A program made the translations under genes and the position numbers. This document shows positions 1-14,087 of a stretch of 64,000 nt of DNA, piece after piece; the first letter of the stretch is position 1; the number at the start of each line of letters is the position of its first letter. The notes under the pieces were generated by a model. That model saw only the letters and a list, made by a program, of their open reading frames with translations, had not been told where the DNA came from and did no database searches. This stretch comes from Heterodera schachtii (Eukaryota > Nematoda > Chromadorea > Rhabditida > Heteroderidae): the NCBI GenBank assembly GCA_023374025.1, contig SIJG01000029.1:910342-974341 (forward strand), given 5' to 3'.

Positions 1-160
1 GAAGTGATCAGATCCGGCAAAATCTGATCAAAATTAACTTGGGTCGGCCAAATTTGATCATAAAATGATAAACAAAGTAAAATTGATCAGATCGGCCGAC
101 GGACATATGGTCAAGTGATCAGAAAAGATAAACAAGGCAATATTGATCAGACTCTGCCGG
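1..160. repeat. Imperfect 60-bp tandem repeat with TGATCA sites
   Basis: GATAAACAA followed by ATTGATCAGA occurs at 67 and again at 127, a 60-bp period. TGATCA appears about six times in the first 150 bases. The repeat overlaps the likely 3' intron or exon edge of the minus-strand gene and blurs where that exon ends. Confidence 0.5.
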
Positions 161-3100
161 AATCGTAATGCCAAAGAATTTGTCAGAATGCCAACTTTTT
201 CGGCGTCGGCTGTTTGTTGTTTTTGTTGGCGCTGCTCACTTTTTAATTGACCATTTTGTTGTTGGAGGTGAGCAGCACTTAAAGAGGACGCGCTGTACAT
301 GTCCATGTTGGTGTAGATGGGGTCGGATTGGCTACAAAAAGAAAATTGTTGTTTTGTGATTTTTTCATTGGCTATAATGCATTCATTGGGAGGATTTTGG
401 CGGAATGCCATCCCATAATCCGCGTCCACTCATTTGGCAGATAATCCGTTAAAATCCCCGCCGGACGGAAAGGAACGTGCAAATAGGAAGAAATAGTTGA
501 AAAAAAGGAATCAATGTGCAAAATTGGCACAAAATAATAATTATGGGGAGAGAGGTGAAGCCAAATAATCGACAATTAATTAAGACAATGAGGCAGAGAG
601 ACAAAGGGTAAATCCAGCGGATTATTAAGTGGGCCAATGATAAAATGAACTATGAAATCAATTTTCAATTATAGAATCTTGCCAAAAAACGGTTTTCGTT
701 GTTATTTTCTTAATTAGCCTCTTAATTGTTGCCATTGTTCCGTCTGTTTTATCACCGATTAAACTCTCTCTTCCCCCTGCCCCCGGGGGATTACTCCTTA
801 ACCATTCCCACGTGACACATTAACAAAACATTTACTTTTAATTACTTCCCCCTCTGTTATCATCAAATTTGTTTATCACCTCGGCAAATAATCTTCAGTA
901 GTGATCACTGAAGAATTGACCAGCTGAGAGTATTCGATGGAGTGCAAATCGCCCAATAAATCGGCGCCCCCTCCGGCGTTGTCCGTCTCCGTCCCGCTGT
1001 TGCTTCTGGCGGTGCTGCTGCTGGCGCCGTTTCCCTCTTCCCTTTGTGCCGTCCCCTCTGATGCCAATGTTTGTCTGCTCCTCCTCCGCCGTGGCGTTTT
1101 TAAAGTTGTCGCCAGCTTTTCTCCCGCCGCTTTTTGTGGTTTCGCTTTTTGGGGTGGCGAATGAATTGTGAGCAGTCCGTTGGTGTTGTTGGAGGAGGCG
1201 GTGGAAGCAATCGGTTGGGAGGGGAAGGCGGAGACGGAGGAGCACAGCAAAGACGGAGTGGAGGAGGAGGAACAGCCGGAGGAAGACGACGAGGAGGACG
1301 AGGCGGTGGACACGCTCAACGCCTCGCAATTCTCCAAGCTAATGGCGGTGGAGGCAAGCTGAGACACAATCTGCGAAAATGGGGAAGGGATTAGCGAAAG
1401 AATTCAGGGCCAAGCCAAAAGCGGATACAATGCCATTTCAGCGGTAATACCAATGCCAAATACCAATGATGCACTCCCCCTCCCCACTCACCTGTTGTGG
1501 CGACGATTGTGCCATTTCGAATGCTAAAGTGGACGTTGTCTTTGTCGGCAATTGCACCAATGACCGCATCAGCTGCTGCTGTTGGCTTAACCTGGCCATC
1601 GTTTTTCCGTTTTTTGGCCTTGGCAAAATCGGCGGCATTCCGTTGGAAGTGCCGGAGACAAAAAGTGCGGCGGCCGTCGAAGCTACTCCATTTGATGTTG
1701 TCGAATTGGTGTTGAACAATGCGGAGCCGCATCGGGAAAATACTGCTCGACCATCCTTGGCAGGCAGTCCCTTTTTGGTGCCGTTGTCTGAAGAAGGGGA
1801 CGACGAAGACGAAGTTGGCACAATTTGAATGGTGGACGGACCGGCGGTGAGCGCGGCGATTGGCAATACGCCGGGGGGAGGAGCCGACTGAAGCATTGGG
1901 GGAAAGGTTGGGTTGGGGTGACGACATGACAAAATGGCATCACAACTGTGCCGGGATCATTCCTTTCTTTTGCCTCCCCCCATTAATTCCAATTCATCCA
2001 TCAATCATTCCCCCCTTTTCCCTTGATTTTCCTCATTTGCCTTCGCTTCGTTCATTCCATTTTCATGCCCAAATGTTTGCTAATTCCGTGCCATTTCCAA
2101 CCTTTCGTCCCCTCTGTCACCACAACTCTCATCGGCTTAACAGCTTTTTGTGCCACCAAAAATGGGCTGTATGTGTGTGCTCTGCTTACTGCTTACTTTT
2201 TTCGCCACTTCCTTCCCCGCAGGCGCTTCTCCCCCCCCCCCCCCCGGCGGAATGTTACGTTATGCCATTCACTCAAACGCAATTTGGCCCTTTTCCCACC
2301 CGTCCAAATGAGTCGGCACCAGAGAAGCGAATGCCACTTTCCCTTTACACTTTGGCCCCCTCCTATTTGGCTGTTTGTGCTGCTGCTGTTCATCTCCACC
2401 TCATCAGTCCCCTCGGTCAATTGGTAATATGGCCAAGGCTGTGAAGGCTCTCTCTCTCTCTCTCTCAAATTGCGACTGCCGTCGTACGCTTTTCATCCTC
2501 CGGAGGGACTCCCCCGGGGGGACTTTCGCCCCCCCTCCCCCCCCCCCCCCCGCTTTATTGTTGTCAGCCTCCGCTTCTATTATTCGACCCCAAACACATT
2601 TACCGCCGCTTCTTACCCCATCCCCCGCCCCTTAGCTTTGTCTTCGTCGTATTATTTGGCTGAGCACTACGAAAGGGGAGGCCAAACGACGACTTTCGCC
2701 TGGCCAAATGGGCAAAGTGTGGCGGGTGCGCTTGGAATGGCCAATTGGGGGGGGGGGGGGGGGGGCAATGCTTTGGGAGGGGGGAATTGGCCTGACATTT
2801 GTGAGAGGCAATGATATGGTTCTTCTCCCCCCCCCCCCCGGCGGAGGATGGGAAAAGGAAAGGAAAAGGCGGTAAATGGCAAATATTTGTGGGGAGTGTT
2901 TGCCTTATGCCATGCCCGGAGGGCACAAAAAAGGGCAAATTTATCTCCATGGACACACCGAAGAAAAAGTGCCAAAAGTGAGGGGAAGGAGATGAAAATG
3001 GAACAGATTTAGCGGGCGGATGAGAATATATATGTTACAAATTTGCCGGGACACATTCCCACATAAAGCGAATTAGCAGCTAAAAATGGGGGATAAAAAG

Positions 3101-3334
3101 GGATAAATTGGAAATTTACTCCCTCCACTCTCACTCTCTCTTCGTCTCCACATATTCTCTCTCTCCCTATCTCTCTCTCTCTCTCTCTCTGTCACTTTCC
3201 CTTGCGCTATTTCTCGCCACCTGCTGTGTCTGTGCTGTTGTTGGCGATGGTCTGATCAGTAGTCCAAACAGCTGTGCCTCGTTGCCGTCCTCCTGGCGAC
3301 TCTTAAACATGCATGGCACAGCCTCAAAACTCAT
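1..3334 (-). CDS. Ser/Gln-rich protein, unknown function (3' end outside window)
   Basis: Four exons in matching phase on the minus strand: 3334-3221, 1887-1492, 1370-880 and one starting at 331. The start codon is the ATG at 3334-3332 (begins MSFEAVPCMF). Exon 1 ends CAG|GTGGCG, exon 2 ends CAACAG|GTGAGT, exon 3 follows the acceptor TTTTCGCAG and ends GAG|GTGATA, and exon 4 follows TTTTTGTAG. All four keep one frame. The protein is low in complexity: poly-Ser runs, a QQQQ stretch, then LMRSLVQLPTKTTSTLAFEM, and later an acidic stretch around DLLGDLHSIEYSQL. Exon 4 reads DPIYTNMDMYSASSL and then Gln-rich sequence; its end is unclear because a possible donor at 239 competes with open frame down to about position 58. 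The make-up suggests a nuclear or regulatory protein, but no domain was recognised. Long introns (3220-1888, 879-332) could hide further exons. Confidence 0.6.
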
Positions 3335-6300
3335 CCTGGCGATGACGCATTGGGAGGACAATTCTCGGGGATAAATTCACACATTTTAAAAATGAAAAAT
3401 TGACTTTAAATTTCTCTGTCGTTGTCTGTTGATATTAATTTCGTTGTTTTTACTTAAATATTATTAAATAAAAAACAAAAATAAATAATGAGTAGTAAAT
3501 AATAAATCATTAATTAAAGTGTGCGATAATAATTAAATTAATTATGTGAGAACAATAAAATTATTTAAACGATTAGGTAATTAATTAAGTAATTCGCCCA
3601 ATGAATGAAACTAAAATTGATTTTGGTTTGTGGAAAAGAATGTGATTGGATTAGGCTGATGTAATTAGGGAGTAAGTGATCAGTTCTCGGCGGACCCACC
3701 GATCGATCAAAACGATTAATGTGAAGGGAGGGGGGGGGATTAGCAGCTAATACGTGATAATAGCCATTTAATGTTGCTTATTAGTCTCGCCGTCGCCTTC
3801 CTCCAATTGATGCTCTTCTTTCTCCCCCAGCCCATTCATCGTTAAGATTGATTTGATCAGTGTCCGATTTGGAAAGATGGAGAGAGAGAGAAGGGGGAGG
3901 GCGGAGTGATTAATTTGTCAATGTTCGTCCGATGAATGAGCGTTTTACACGAAGTTGATTTGGTTGGGGGGGGGGGGGGGGAGACGACAAATTTCCTAAT
4001 TACCCTCCGCCGCCGCTGTGCTGCTTCTGCTGCCCAATCTATCACAATGAAAAAGGGAGTGTGTGTGTTTGTTGTCGCTGCTGTTACTTGCTGCTATAAT
4101 CGTTTTGCGCCAGAGGGTTTAACGACCGCGCGGAAAAAGCGATCGATGGGAGAGAAATTGGGGGGGAGGGAAACATGAAAATGGAGGGAATCAGAAGACG
4201 GAGGAGTGTTTTGAAGTACCACCTCCACCATTATAATACATATTTGTCATGGTTTGCGTTTACTTTTAACCGATTGATTAACAAAAGGCAAAGTTGGGGG
4301 AGAGGCGGTGAATTGGCCCCGGAGGGAGGAGGAGGGGAAGTGAGTGTGACATGACGACGACGAATGAATGAATGGGGGGAGGGAATTTGTTGGTGTTAAG
4401 TGAGGGAATGGAGTGAATGGGAAAGGAACGGTGAAAGGATGGAAGTGAGGAAAATGGGGGAGGGATGAGTAATTGGCCCGAGGGGACGACGAGCCGAGCG
4501 ACACATCCACCAACCAACGAATGGGTGGCGATGGGCAAAAGAACAGCCGTCCCCGTCCCCCCAATCCGTCCTCCTCCTCCTCCCCTCCCTTTGCCCCTTC
4601 CGTGTCGTCGTCGTCGTCGTCAATCTTCTCGCCTTGTTTCCCCCACATCCCATCATCAATTTCAGCACTTTGTGTGTTGTGTGTTTACCATCATGAATGA
4701 ATTTATAGGATAAATGGATGAATGTGCGACTGAGTGAGTGGTGTTGTTGGATTTGTGGATTCGGTGTGATGATGACAAAGGACGCGGGGAAAGGGAAGAA
4801 GCATAGGGAGAAGGAGGAGAATGATAGGGGGGGGGGGGGGTAGAAGAAGCATGGAATGGGGAAAGGACAAATAGGAAAAACACAGAAGAGGGAATGAGGA
4901 ACAGGAGAAAAGGAGGAGAAGCATGAGAAAAAGAGGGAAAGGACAAGTTGAAATGAGTGAGGGGAAAAGCATTGGGGAAAGGAGGAAGGAAAAGTGTGGG
5001 AAAACGGGGGAAGGAGGGAAGAAGAAGCAGGTTACTGCCGGGGAAGGATTAACAGAGCGAATAATAATAAAAATAATGAGGAGAGAGGAAGGATTTGGGT
5101 TGTTGGATTGGATTTGTGATTGGAGGGGGGGGGGGGGGAGAACAATGGACGGATGGGGGGGGGGGGAGACGGGAGGGGTGTCCCCCGGGGGGTGGGGACA
5201 GTGCTGGTGGCCATCACCGCCCATCCATCCGCCGATCCCATCCCTTCTCATTCATTTCTTCGAATCTTTTCGTGCTGCACAGTCAAACAGAACACAATTC
5301 AACGGAGAAGAAACGATGGGCGCAAACATTGCGGGAAAGACGGATGATGAAAAAGATGATGATGCTGATGATATGGGAGAAGAATAAATCAGTGGGGGGG
5401 GGGGACAATTCGGAAAATCAATTGATATTTGAAATTAATAAATATGTAAATATTCAAAAATTAATTAATTAACATTTAAAATTAATTATCACTAATTATG
5501 TAATTAATCATTAAATTAAATTGAACATAATTTGGTTGATTAACTACTAATTGGATTTAAATATTAATGAGGTTTTAATTGTCGCTTTTAATGACCCTTT
5601 AATTAATCAGTTTATTGCTGACATTAATTAATCAATTTTATTTGCATTGTCATTGGGACAAAAGTTTTATTGGCATTGTTTGGCCTCATTTAACGCCATT
5701 TGTGTGAAAAGTCGCCTCGGGGGGGGGGGTGATAATGGAATTAGATGGATGATGATAATGAATGGAAGAGGAAGAAGAGTTTAATTAAGCGAATTGGAGG
5801 AAGAGGCAAATGTTGTGTGGTTCGTGACAACGACGGACGGAAAAAGGAGGCAATTGTCGCCTGGGGGGAGGGAGGGAGGAGAGAGTCAGCCATCACCAGC
5901 AAATGGTGGGCGAGCGGGAGAAGAGAGTGGAGAAGAGAGTGAAAGGGACGGGAGAGAGTGGAGAAAGGGGAGAGGGAGCAGAGAGCGGGGGAATTAATAA
6001 AATCAAATGGAATGGGCGTAAAGAAAGCGGAGGAAAGAGAGAGGGTGAGAGAGAGAGAGAGAGAGCGAGGGGAGAGAGAGGGGGGGGGGGGAGAGTCGCA
6101 CGCAGCACACACTTCGGTAAGTGAGCAAGTGAAGGGCTAATGGGGAAAAGAAGCGAAATGCGCGAAAAGAGAGTGGGGAGAGAAAACAAAGCCAGTGATA
6201 GACAATGAAGGAAGAGGGAAAAACAGATGGCGAGAGAGTGCGGAGCGCACGCACACGGCGCTAACCGACCCAAAAGCCGCCAGCGTAGTAGAAAAACAGC

Positions 6301-8258
6301 CCATAAACTCCCCACACCTCATTCATCCTCAATTTGTGCCCTTAAGGGAAAATTGGGGGAGCGACGCGTGCGGTCGCCCTTGGGAGGCGCGCGGCTCACA
6401 TGGACTCATCAAAACTTGGACAAGGAAAGGAGAGAAAGTGATTGAGAAAGAGGGAAAAAAAAGGAAAGGAGGAGGAAGAGAGGAGGAGGGATAGAAAGGA
6501 GTGAGAGAAGCGAGGGAGGGAGAAAGGGGAGGGGAATGAAGCCAAATAAAAGAACAGTGGAGGCGGGGGGGGGGAGGGATAAGCAATTCGTATGCAGTCA
6601 TCCCGCGGCGTCGTCTTCCACCACCGCGACCTGCTTTTTGGCGGTGGGCCATCCCCTGGAGGGCATTCGCCACAGCGCAGCGCCCCTTCCCCTTCCTTCT
6701 TGTGTTTGTCCGTCGCCGCCCCTCAGGCGCTGTCCCTCCTCCTCCTCCTCCGAGATGCGGTCGGTTCCCCTCCCCCCCCCCCCTCTTCCCTCCCTCCCTT
6801 TCCCCCCTTTCCTTCCGCACTTTCCGTATCATCGATAGGAGGAGGAGGAGGAGGACACATTCATTCATTTCATAGATTCACTCACTAACTGCTCTTCCTC
6901 CTCCTCCTCCTCCTCCCCCCGTGTGTTTGACAACGACGAATGAATGAATGACTGGACAATTTGGTCTTCGTCGCTGCTGCTGCTGCTGCATCATGCGCCA
7001 TTGCCCATCGAACCTGACGGACGGACGGCGGCGGGGAGGCGGCGAGTTGCCCCCCCCCCCGGCAATTCCCTCCCCCCCTTTCCCCCCAATGTGTGCGCCT
7101 CCCCCGCCACTCCCAATTTTTGATAGCTGTTGGTTGTTAGTTAGTTACTACTTTCCTCACTTTTCATCCTCCTCCACCACCGCATCCTTGCAGCCGCTCA
7201 ACTGCCGCGTCAATAGCGGTAACATAAAACGACGGCGACGACGACGCGAATTGGGCGAAGCGGGGAAGGGAGGGGGAAGACAATGGGGAAAGAGTGTGAC
7301 GAATGGACGAGTGAGTGGGTGGAAGAAGAGACACAGACGAGCAGACAGAGAGGGGACAAAATGGGAGAATTGGATTAGGGGGAGGGGGGGGGGGGAAGGA
7401 TCGGACGGATGGCGGATGATCGAAGATTCGGTTGGATGAATGGAAATGGATTGACGGATAGGAAAGAGATGAATGAGTGAGTTGGCGCAGTAAATATAAC
7501 AGATGGATTCGGCGGATGAATTGGATTTGGGGGGGGGGGGAATTGATTCGATTGAATGGATTTGTGAAGTGGTCGGAGTGATCAATGTGGTAGTAAGGAA
7601 GTGATCAGAGAGTGAGTGATCTGACAGCTCGCAAATGTGCATGGAAGAAAGAAGACATTAATAATTAATAATTTATAAGTAGCATAAAGAAATATTGCAA
7701 CTTTTACAATTAGTTGTTTGGTTAGCAAATTAATTAGTAATTAATTAATCAATTCGTTAGTGAACGATAATCCAATGGATTAGACGAAGTGAAGTCCCTT
7801 CGCAACTCATCCGACCGATTCATGCCCTTCCCTTTTCCCCTTCTCTTCTTCCTCATCCCTTCCTCTCCTCCCTTCTTCTTCCTCTTCCTCCTCTTTCACT
7901 TAACCCCAAACTCGCCCTCCCTCACTATTTTCCGGCCTCCGACAAAATTGGCGAGGAGGCAAACGATGTGAGAGGAGGAGGGGGCGAGGGGTGTTGGTTT
8001 TATCTATCAGCCTGTCAGTCAACCACTTCTTCCACTTCCATATTATAGACGAGGAGACGCCGGGACGACTACGTATTTATTATTTATTTGTATAAAATAA
8101 TGCTCCGCCACACATTTACACAAACATTTTGAAGGGGAGGGAAGGGGGGGGGCAAAAAGGAGGGAGAAAAGAAATGAGGAAAAGAGAGGACATGGGAAGA
8201 GAGGAGGGGAAGGAAGGGGAAAGCATGGGAAGAGAGGGAAAGGAAGAAGAGGATGCAC

Positions 8259-8262
<4 letters not shown>

Positions 8263-8292
<30 letters not shown>
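8263..8292. repeat. (GA)n microsatellite
   Basis: An uninterrupted GA dinucleotide run inside a purine-rich tract. Similar shorter GA or CT runs occur near 2449-2465, 3165-3191, 6046-6067 and 31986-32004. Confidence 0.8.
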
Positions 8293-8300
<8 letters not shown>

Positions 8301-9330
8301 AAGTGGAAGAACATGAGAAATAGGAAGAGCCTAAAGGATGAAGCAGAAAACGAAGGGGAGGGGGAGGGAGACAATAAGGGAAGCAGAACAATGGGTGGTA
8401 AAAAGGGAAAGCCTAAATTAGGAAGGGAGGGTAAAATGGAAGGAAAGCCTAAATTAGAAAGTGCTAACGGAAGGAAGTGGAAACGGAACCCCCCCCCCCC
8501 CCCCCCCTCATCGCTTCCTCCTCTTCCTCCCCCTCCCACCTTTTCCCCTTCCATCCCAAAAAGCATCGCCGCCGGCATTTAGCATATTCATTCACTCAAT
8601 AAGCGGAAAAGGTTCTCTTCTCCCTTGTCAATTCCCAAAAGTTTGCTTACGTCCTTTTTTGGAATGAGCGAGGCAAAATTTGCGTGTGTTTAAGCAAAGC
8701 GGCGAGCCGACAACACAACTCAGCCACTCTCATTCTCATTAGGCGCGCATAAAATCCATGAAGGAAAGGAGAAATTTGGGAGGAATGGGGGGAGAGAATG
8801 TGGGAAGATAATGAAGAGAAGGAAAAGGAAGGGAAGAAAAGGGAAGAAAGAGACGGAAGGAGGAAGAGGGAAAGCGGAAAAAGTGGAAGGAAAAGAAAAG
8901 AAGTGAAAAGAGAGGAAAGGAAAGAGACGAAAGAGGAGGAGGAAAAGGAGGAGGAAGAAGATTAGCAACAACGAAGACAGCATTCACTGGACGGACGGAC
9001 ATGGAAAAGGAGGGAGGAATAAAGGGATGGAGTGGCGATGAACGACGGACGGATTCTCCGTCGTCGTCCGCCTCTCCCCCGATGGATGTCATCGCATCGA
9101 TTGTCCGCCGACCGACCGCTCAATCGTTCAGCAGTTCGGATGAATGTGAAGTGAAGAGGACGGATCGGACGGATGATGCATTTTGGGGAGCGATTGTGAA
9201 CGGATACATTGGGGGTGAAGGGAATTTGAGGTCGAAGAGACGAAAAAAGGGGGGGGGGGCAAACAACGGATGATGAAACGCGAGCAATGCGTAATTGTTA
9301 TTTTACCCTTTCCCTCCGCATTTGCTCCAA

Positions 9331-9516
9331 ATGGCTCCGCCGTTTCTTCCATGCCTTTTTCTGTGCTGTGCCCTCGCCTCATCCGCCATACCTCGAGAGT
9401 CTCGAGGAGGAGGAGGAAAAGTGCCAACGGCACGGCAAAATTTGCCGCCGAGGACCTTTTTCGATGGTGGCTCAGCGACGACCGCTGGGGCAAATTTGGC
9501 GGAGATAGCCAAATAA
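9331..9516 (+). CDS. Candidate small secreted peptide (61 aa)
   Basis: A single-exon ORF of 61 codons starting at the ATG at 9331. An upstream in-frame ATG at 9295 would add 12 residues. Residues 1-19 look like a signal peptide: hydrophobic with small residues before a likely cleavage site (LFLCCALASSA then IPRESRGGGG). The predicted mature part has no cysteine and is rich in Gly, Arg, Ala and Thr. It matches no CLE, CEP, IDA or neuropeptide pattern I know. The surrounding DNA is low in complexity and other frames are also open, so chance is a serious alternative. Confidence 0.25.
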   Translation: MAPPFLPCLFLCCALASSAIPRESRGGGGKVPTARQNLPPRTFFDGGSATTAGANLAEIAK

Positions 9517-12500
9517 ATGAAGATAGAAGAGTGGGAAAGCAGCAGCGAAAGATTGTTGTGTGGTGAGAGGGGCAAAGGCGGGGGAGGGGGGGGGGAGGGC
9601 AACGACTCAATGCTTTTCATTCATTCATCCCCCGGGGGGGGGGGGGGAGACGACGAAAAGCGTTTCTCTCAGGGAAAGGAGGAGGAGGAGGAGGTAAGTG
9701 GGGGAAGTGGCGGCTCTATTCATCCGCTCCCAACCGCCCTCTCCTCATCTTCTTCATTCACTGCCTTCGTCGGTCGGTTGTTGTCTCCCCCCATTCTCCG
9801 CTCCTTCGTCTATTCCCTCCCCCCCCCCCTTTTCTGACCCACCAATCCCTCCGACCAACCCAAATGGCTTGGGGATGGCCTTCACCACAATGGCGCGACA
9901 TTTGAATGGATGGACACTGAAAACAGAAGGGAGCAGAGTGGAGGGGAGAGGGGGGGGGGCAGCATTGGTGGCGGGCGGGGGGCGGAGGGGAGTGTGGTCG
10001 GTGTCATGGCGAACGACTCGGAAGGGGGGGGGGAATCCTTTTGGCTGTTGATGAACGGGGAATAAATGTGAGGGGGGGGGGGAGGGTGGGGTCAATAGAA
10101 AGAGGAAGTGGAAGAGCAAAGAGAACGGAATGAATACAAAGATGGAGCAGAGATGATGATGATGAGAAGCAGGAGGAGGATGAATTGGAAGAGGAAGACA
10201 AAGAGGAAGAGGAGCGAAAGAGGAAGATAAATGAGAAGAGGAAGGGAAAGAGGGAAGAGAAAGAGGAAGGGAAAGAGGAAGAGGAGGTAGACCAATTGAG
10301 GAAAGAGCAAAGCCAAGCAAAGGAAGAAATGAAAGGGGCGGGGAAATTAACAAAAAAGGAAATGAAAGGGGCAAAAGGGCGGAAAAGGTAAACAGTCGCC
10401 ACATGCAGCAGAAGCAGTCATTAATTGGCGTCATAATTGTGTTTATGTTTGTGTAAGATTATAAATTTTGAAATTGGCAAGAAAATATTTGGGCGACGTT
10501 TTTTGTGGGGACCAAAGTTCAGATGGAAGGGGGGGGGGACGGACGAAGCGACGAATGTATTGGTAAGATGTTGGTTGGCCCGTCCGAATGTTTTGTTTTT
10601 TGTGATTTGGCCAAAAACGACAACCTTCGTCAAAATAATATCTGTAAAGAATTGAAATTTTAAAATGGCCATAATAACAGAAGGAATTATCGCTTTTAAG
10701 TCCCATTGGCATTTTGCCAACTTTGTCTTTGGTCACTCCGTTCTTTGCTGTTTCTCACCTTCGCCGGATGTCCTTCATTAACTTAGCCAAGCGATCAGCT
10801 GATCAGACAACAATATTTTGACAATTGGGACAATTAAACAAAGAATTTCAAAGATACATAATTCATTCAACACCAAATTATTTTAATTTTGACTCATTTG
10901 GACACTGACTTAATTGATTTGTCGCCTAATTGACCACTAAACAAACACGGCACGAACGCATTTGTCATCATCCGAACTGTGGTGGTGTGCTGTCTCTAAT
11001 TGGATTATCCATTAGTAAAATGCCAGCAAAACCTAAATTTGTGCTCTGATTTCTGATCTGTTGCGAAAAGCATTCGTTTTGCCGATGAGCTCACTTTTTG
11101 CAGTTGCTGACTGATCTGATCACTAATTCGTCCCATGTTCCCTCCTCTTTTCTCCAATCGTCTTTCCCCCCCCCCCAATTTCCATTTTCCATCCCATTAT
11201 TCCCCGCCCCCATTTCCGTCAGTTCAATGCTTTTCCTTCGCCCATTCCGTCGCCGCTTTTCCCCCCTTTGACCGCTAATGCTTCTTACATTTGTAAAGCG
11301 TGGTTCAGTTCAGCAGAAGCAGCAGCAAACGCAGTCAATCATTTTGGGTGGCTGAATGTTCTTATTTATGTATTCTGTCTGTTTCTGTTTTGCCAATTTC
11401 TTCCAAACTTTGTGCCATTTTTCTTTTCTTCGCGATGGCACTTTTTGTCTTTTCGGCATTTATTCCGTGCCGTTTCCTACCGTCAAATTTCATTAATTAT
11501 TTTTCACTTTTTTTTAGACTTTTTTCCCCAAAATGAATCAAATATTCATTTCTCAAAGTGAAATTTGTTACAAAAATGCTAAATCAATCAGTTAATTTTC
11601 ACTCCCCCCAATGAATGACCTTTCCCCCCCCCCCCCCGGGTGGGACAGTTACAAAGTGACGGATGGCGACGGTTATTTTTCATTCCCTCGACAGCCGTTT
11701 AATTTCGTTCATTCATCAGCAGCAGCATTTTCCCAACCAACAAATTGTGATTGTTTAATCGCCAAATGTCACTTTGTTTTATTGGGCATATAAAAGTCAA
11801 AGGCGGCACAAATTATAAACAAAACAAAACATCCATTGAAATGACATTTTAATTAGCGGTGTTTTAATCAAACTTTGCTGCGCTAGATGCTTTAGCTGCA
11901 AATGGGGGTCATTTGGGGGCGGAGGGGGAAAATTTAATTAGGGATTTGCAAAATGAATGTTCACTTTAGCATGGTCTTGCGACCCAATCCCTTTTCGGGC
12001 TTCAGTTTGCCTCAAAGTGATTCCCTTTGTTTCCATTTTTGCCTTGGGGGTTAAGCCTGGCTTAATCCGTGTTAGCCTTGCTCTTCACCCCTCTTCCAAG
12101 GGATTTGAGCTTGATCCCTCCACTGTGATCCTCGGACGAATCTTTTCTTTCGCTCCCTCCCTCTCTCTCTGTTTGCCCACACTTTTCTGCTGATTTACGT
12201 TATTTGTCTTTCCTTCCCTCCCGGGAAAATGTCCGATTGATGCGATGGGATTTTGTGCGTTGGACAAGCCAAGGCGATCACTCTCGCTTATTAGCGCGAG
12301 AAGCAGTGGCGAGAAGCAGTGGCTGACCAAAGGGAGGGGGGGGGGGAGATGAAAATGATGAAGCAAAAGGGTGTTAGTGGCGAATGAACGAATGAATAAA
12401 TGGTCAGTGGCAGTGCACCGATCGACCTAATGACTGACTGACTGACTGATCAGTTCGTTTCTTCGTTTCCCACCATTTTTCACCCCATTCATTAGCCATT

Positions 12501-14087
12501 TCGCTGTGCTCCCGACAAAACATTGATTTAGAGTCATGCTTTTCAGCACTTTACTCCATCGAGAGAAAGCACACGACGAAGCGTGTGTGTGCGGGGGGGG
12601 GGGGGGGATGAAGCTGATGAATGTGCACCAGCGCAGCACCACCCGCACGGACTGTGCTCAAAGGGGTGGCGCGGGGGGGGGGGGCAAAGACTCAAAGGCA
12701 CCGTCCCCGCCCCCCCCCCCCCCCCCGCCCCTTCGCTGTTCATTGCTTTGGGACTGTCCCCGCTTTTCCGTTTCCCCCCCCCCCCTCCCTCCCCCTCTTC
12801 TCCCCACTTGAGATCTCTCGCAACAATCCGCGACAGTCCTTTCCCCCCTCCCGCCTTCTCGTCGTTCTTTTTTTTTGCCAATGATTATCATTCAAAATAA
12901 CAACAGTTCGTTACTTTGTCTCATTGTCAACATTTTTTTTCTGTACCTTTCCAAAAGAAAATAAAATAATAAATAATAAAAAGCGAAGCGAAGGGAAAAG
13001 GAACTGAAGAAAAGCAGAAAGGAAGCGAATTTGGAGGAAAAGGAAGAGAGAAAAGCGGAGGAGGAAAAGGAAAGGAAGAGGAAAAAGAAAGGGAAGAAAA
13101 GAGGAAGAGGAAAAGGAGGAGGAGGAGGAGGAGCAAAAAGTTGGGAAGGATGCGCTGTTTTGGCACGAAAAAGGACGAAGAAACGGAAGATAAGGAGCAG
13201 CAGGACGGAATGGAAGATGAACACAATCGACAGCAGAAGAAGAGAAGGAGGAGAGGGGGAGGAAAAGGAGTGGCTAAATCGGAAGGGGAAGAGCAAAATG
13301 AAGCGGGAGGAGGAGGCGAAAGGTGGACGACGATGACGAGGACGAACGGAGGAACGGCGACAAAGAAAAAGGTAAAAACGGGGGGAGGGAGCAAGGGATT
13401 AATGGGAGGAAGGGGTCATAGGGGGGAAGGATAAGCCTAACAAAGCATTCCCTATCCGTATCAATCAGTCTCTTCCGCCGATCGTCCGTCCCATTTGACC
13501 AACTGATCAGTCCCTCTCCCCCCTCCCTCTAATTGGCCATTTGACCCGTCGCCCCTTCCGTTGAAATGGCCGTTTGTTTTCGCTTGGCTTCTCCCCGGCA
13601 CACCAATGCTTATTTCACTCGTTTCCTTCCTCTCACCTCAATGCTCGTCTTCCCATCGTTTTGATCGGTCATCGATCCGTCCCCCTCAAATCCTTCCGCT
13701 TTTATTCCCCATTTTCAAATCCATCATTCCCCCCTCTCGCCTCCCTATTTTTGTGTTGGGCATTCCTTTTAATTATTGTCTTGATTGATAATCCACCTAA
13801 CACCATTAATTCTGTATGACATCTTTTTATGGACGCCTCCCTCTCCATTAGTCCCTTTTTTCACTTCCAACAAATCGTCGTTCCCGAATCCCCCCCCCCC
13901 TCCCCCCCCCCCTTCCGTTTTCCTCAAATCCCCAATCGATCTCTCCCACCTTTTCACTGCACCATTTTATTCGTAAAAAATCTACTTGTTTCATCTAATC
14001 AAAGTTTTAAATTAACATTTACGTAACATTTTGTAGTTTAAAAAACGGCGAAGGAGCAGAACAAAGCAAAGGCAAAACGGCGAAGGA

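Larger units (their letters stand above)
3335..14087. other. Long low-complexity region without a convincing gene
   Basis: About 10.7 kb between the divergent starts of the Ser-rich gene and tensin. Positions 3380-3640 and 5410-5700 are AT-rich. Much of 4200-10400 and 12960-13430 is G/A-rich on the plus strand (GGAAGAGG-type tracts), and its ORFs are repetitive Lys/Glu/Arg or Pro/Ser/Phe shadows. Poly-G and poly-C runs of 8 or more are frequent. Splice-like sites exist, such as CACTTCG|GTAAGTGAGC near 6117 and a possible 29-nt exon at 7191-7219. An acceptor ATTTTGTAG ends at about 14035, just upstream of the tensin start. Some non-coding first exons of tensin may therefore lie here. Confidence 0.5.

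Noticed and set aside
6329..6868. 179-codon minus-strand ORF (and similar long ORFs across 4-13 kb)
   Set aside because: Low-complexity polypurine/polypyrimidine translation with no domain, splice structure or signal.
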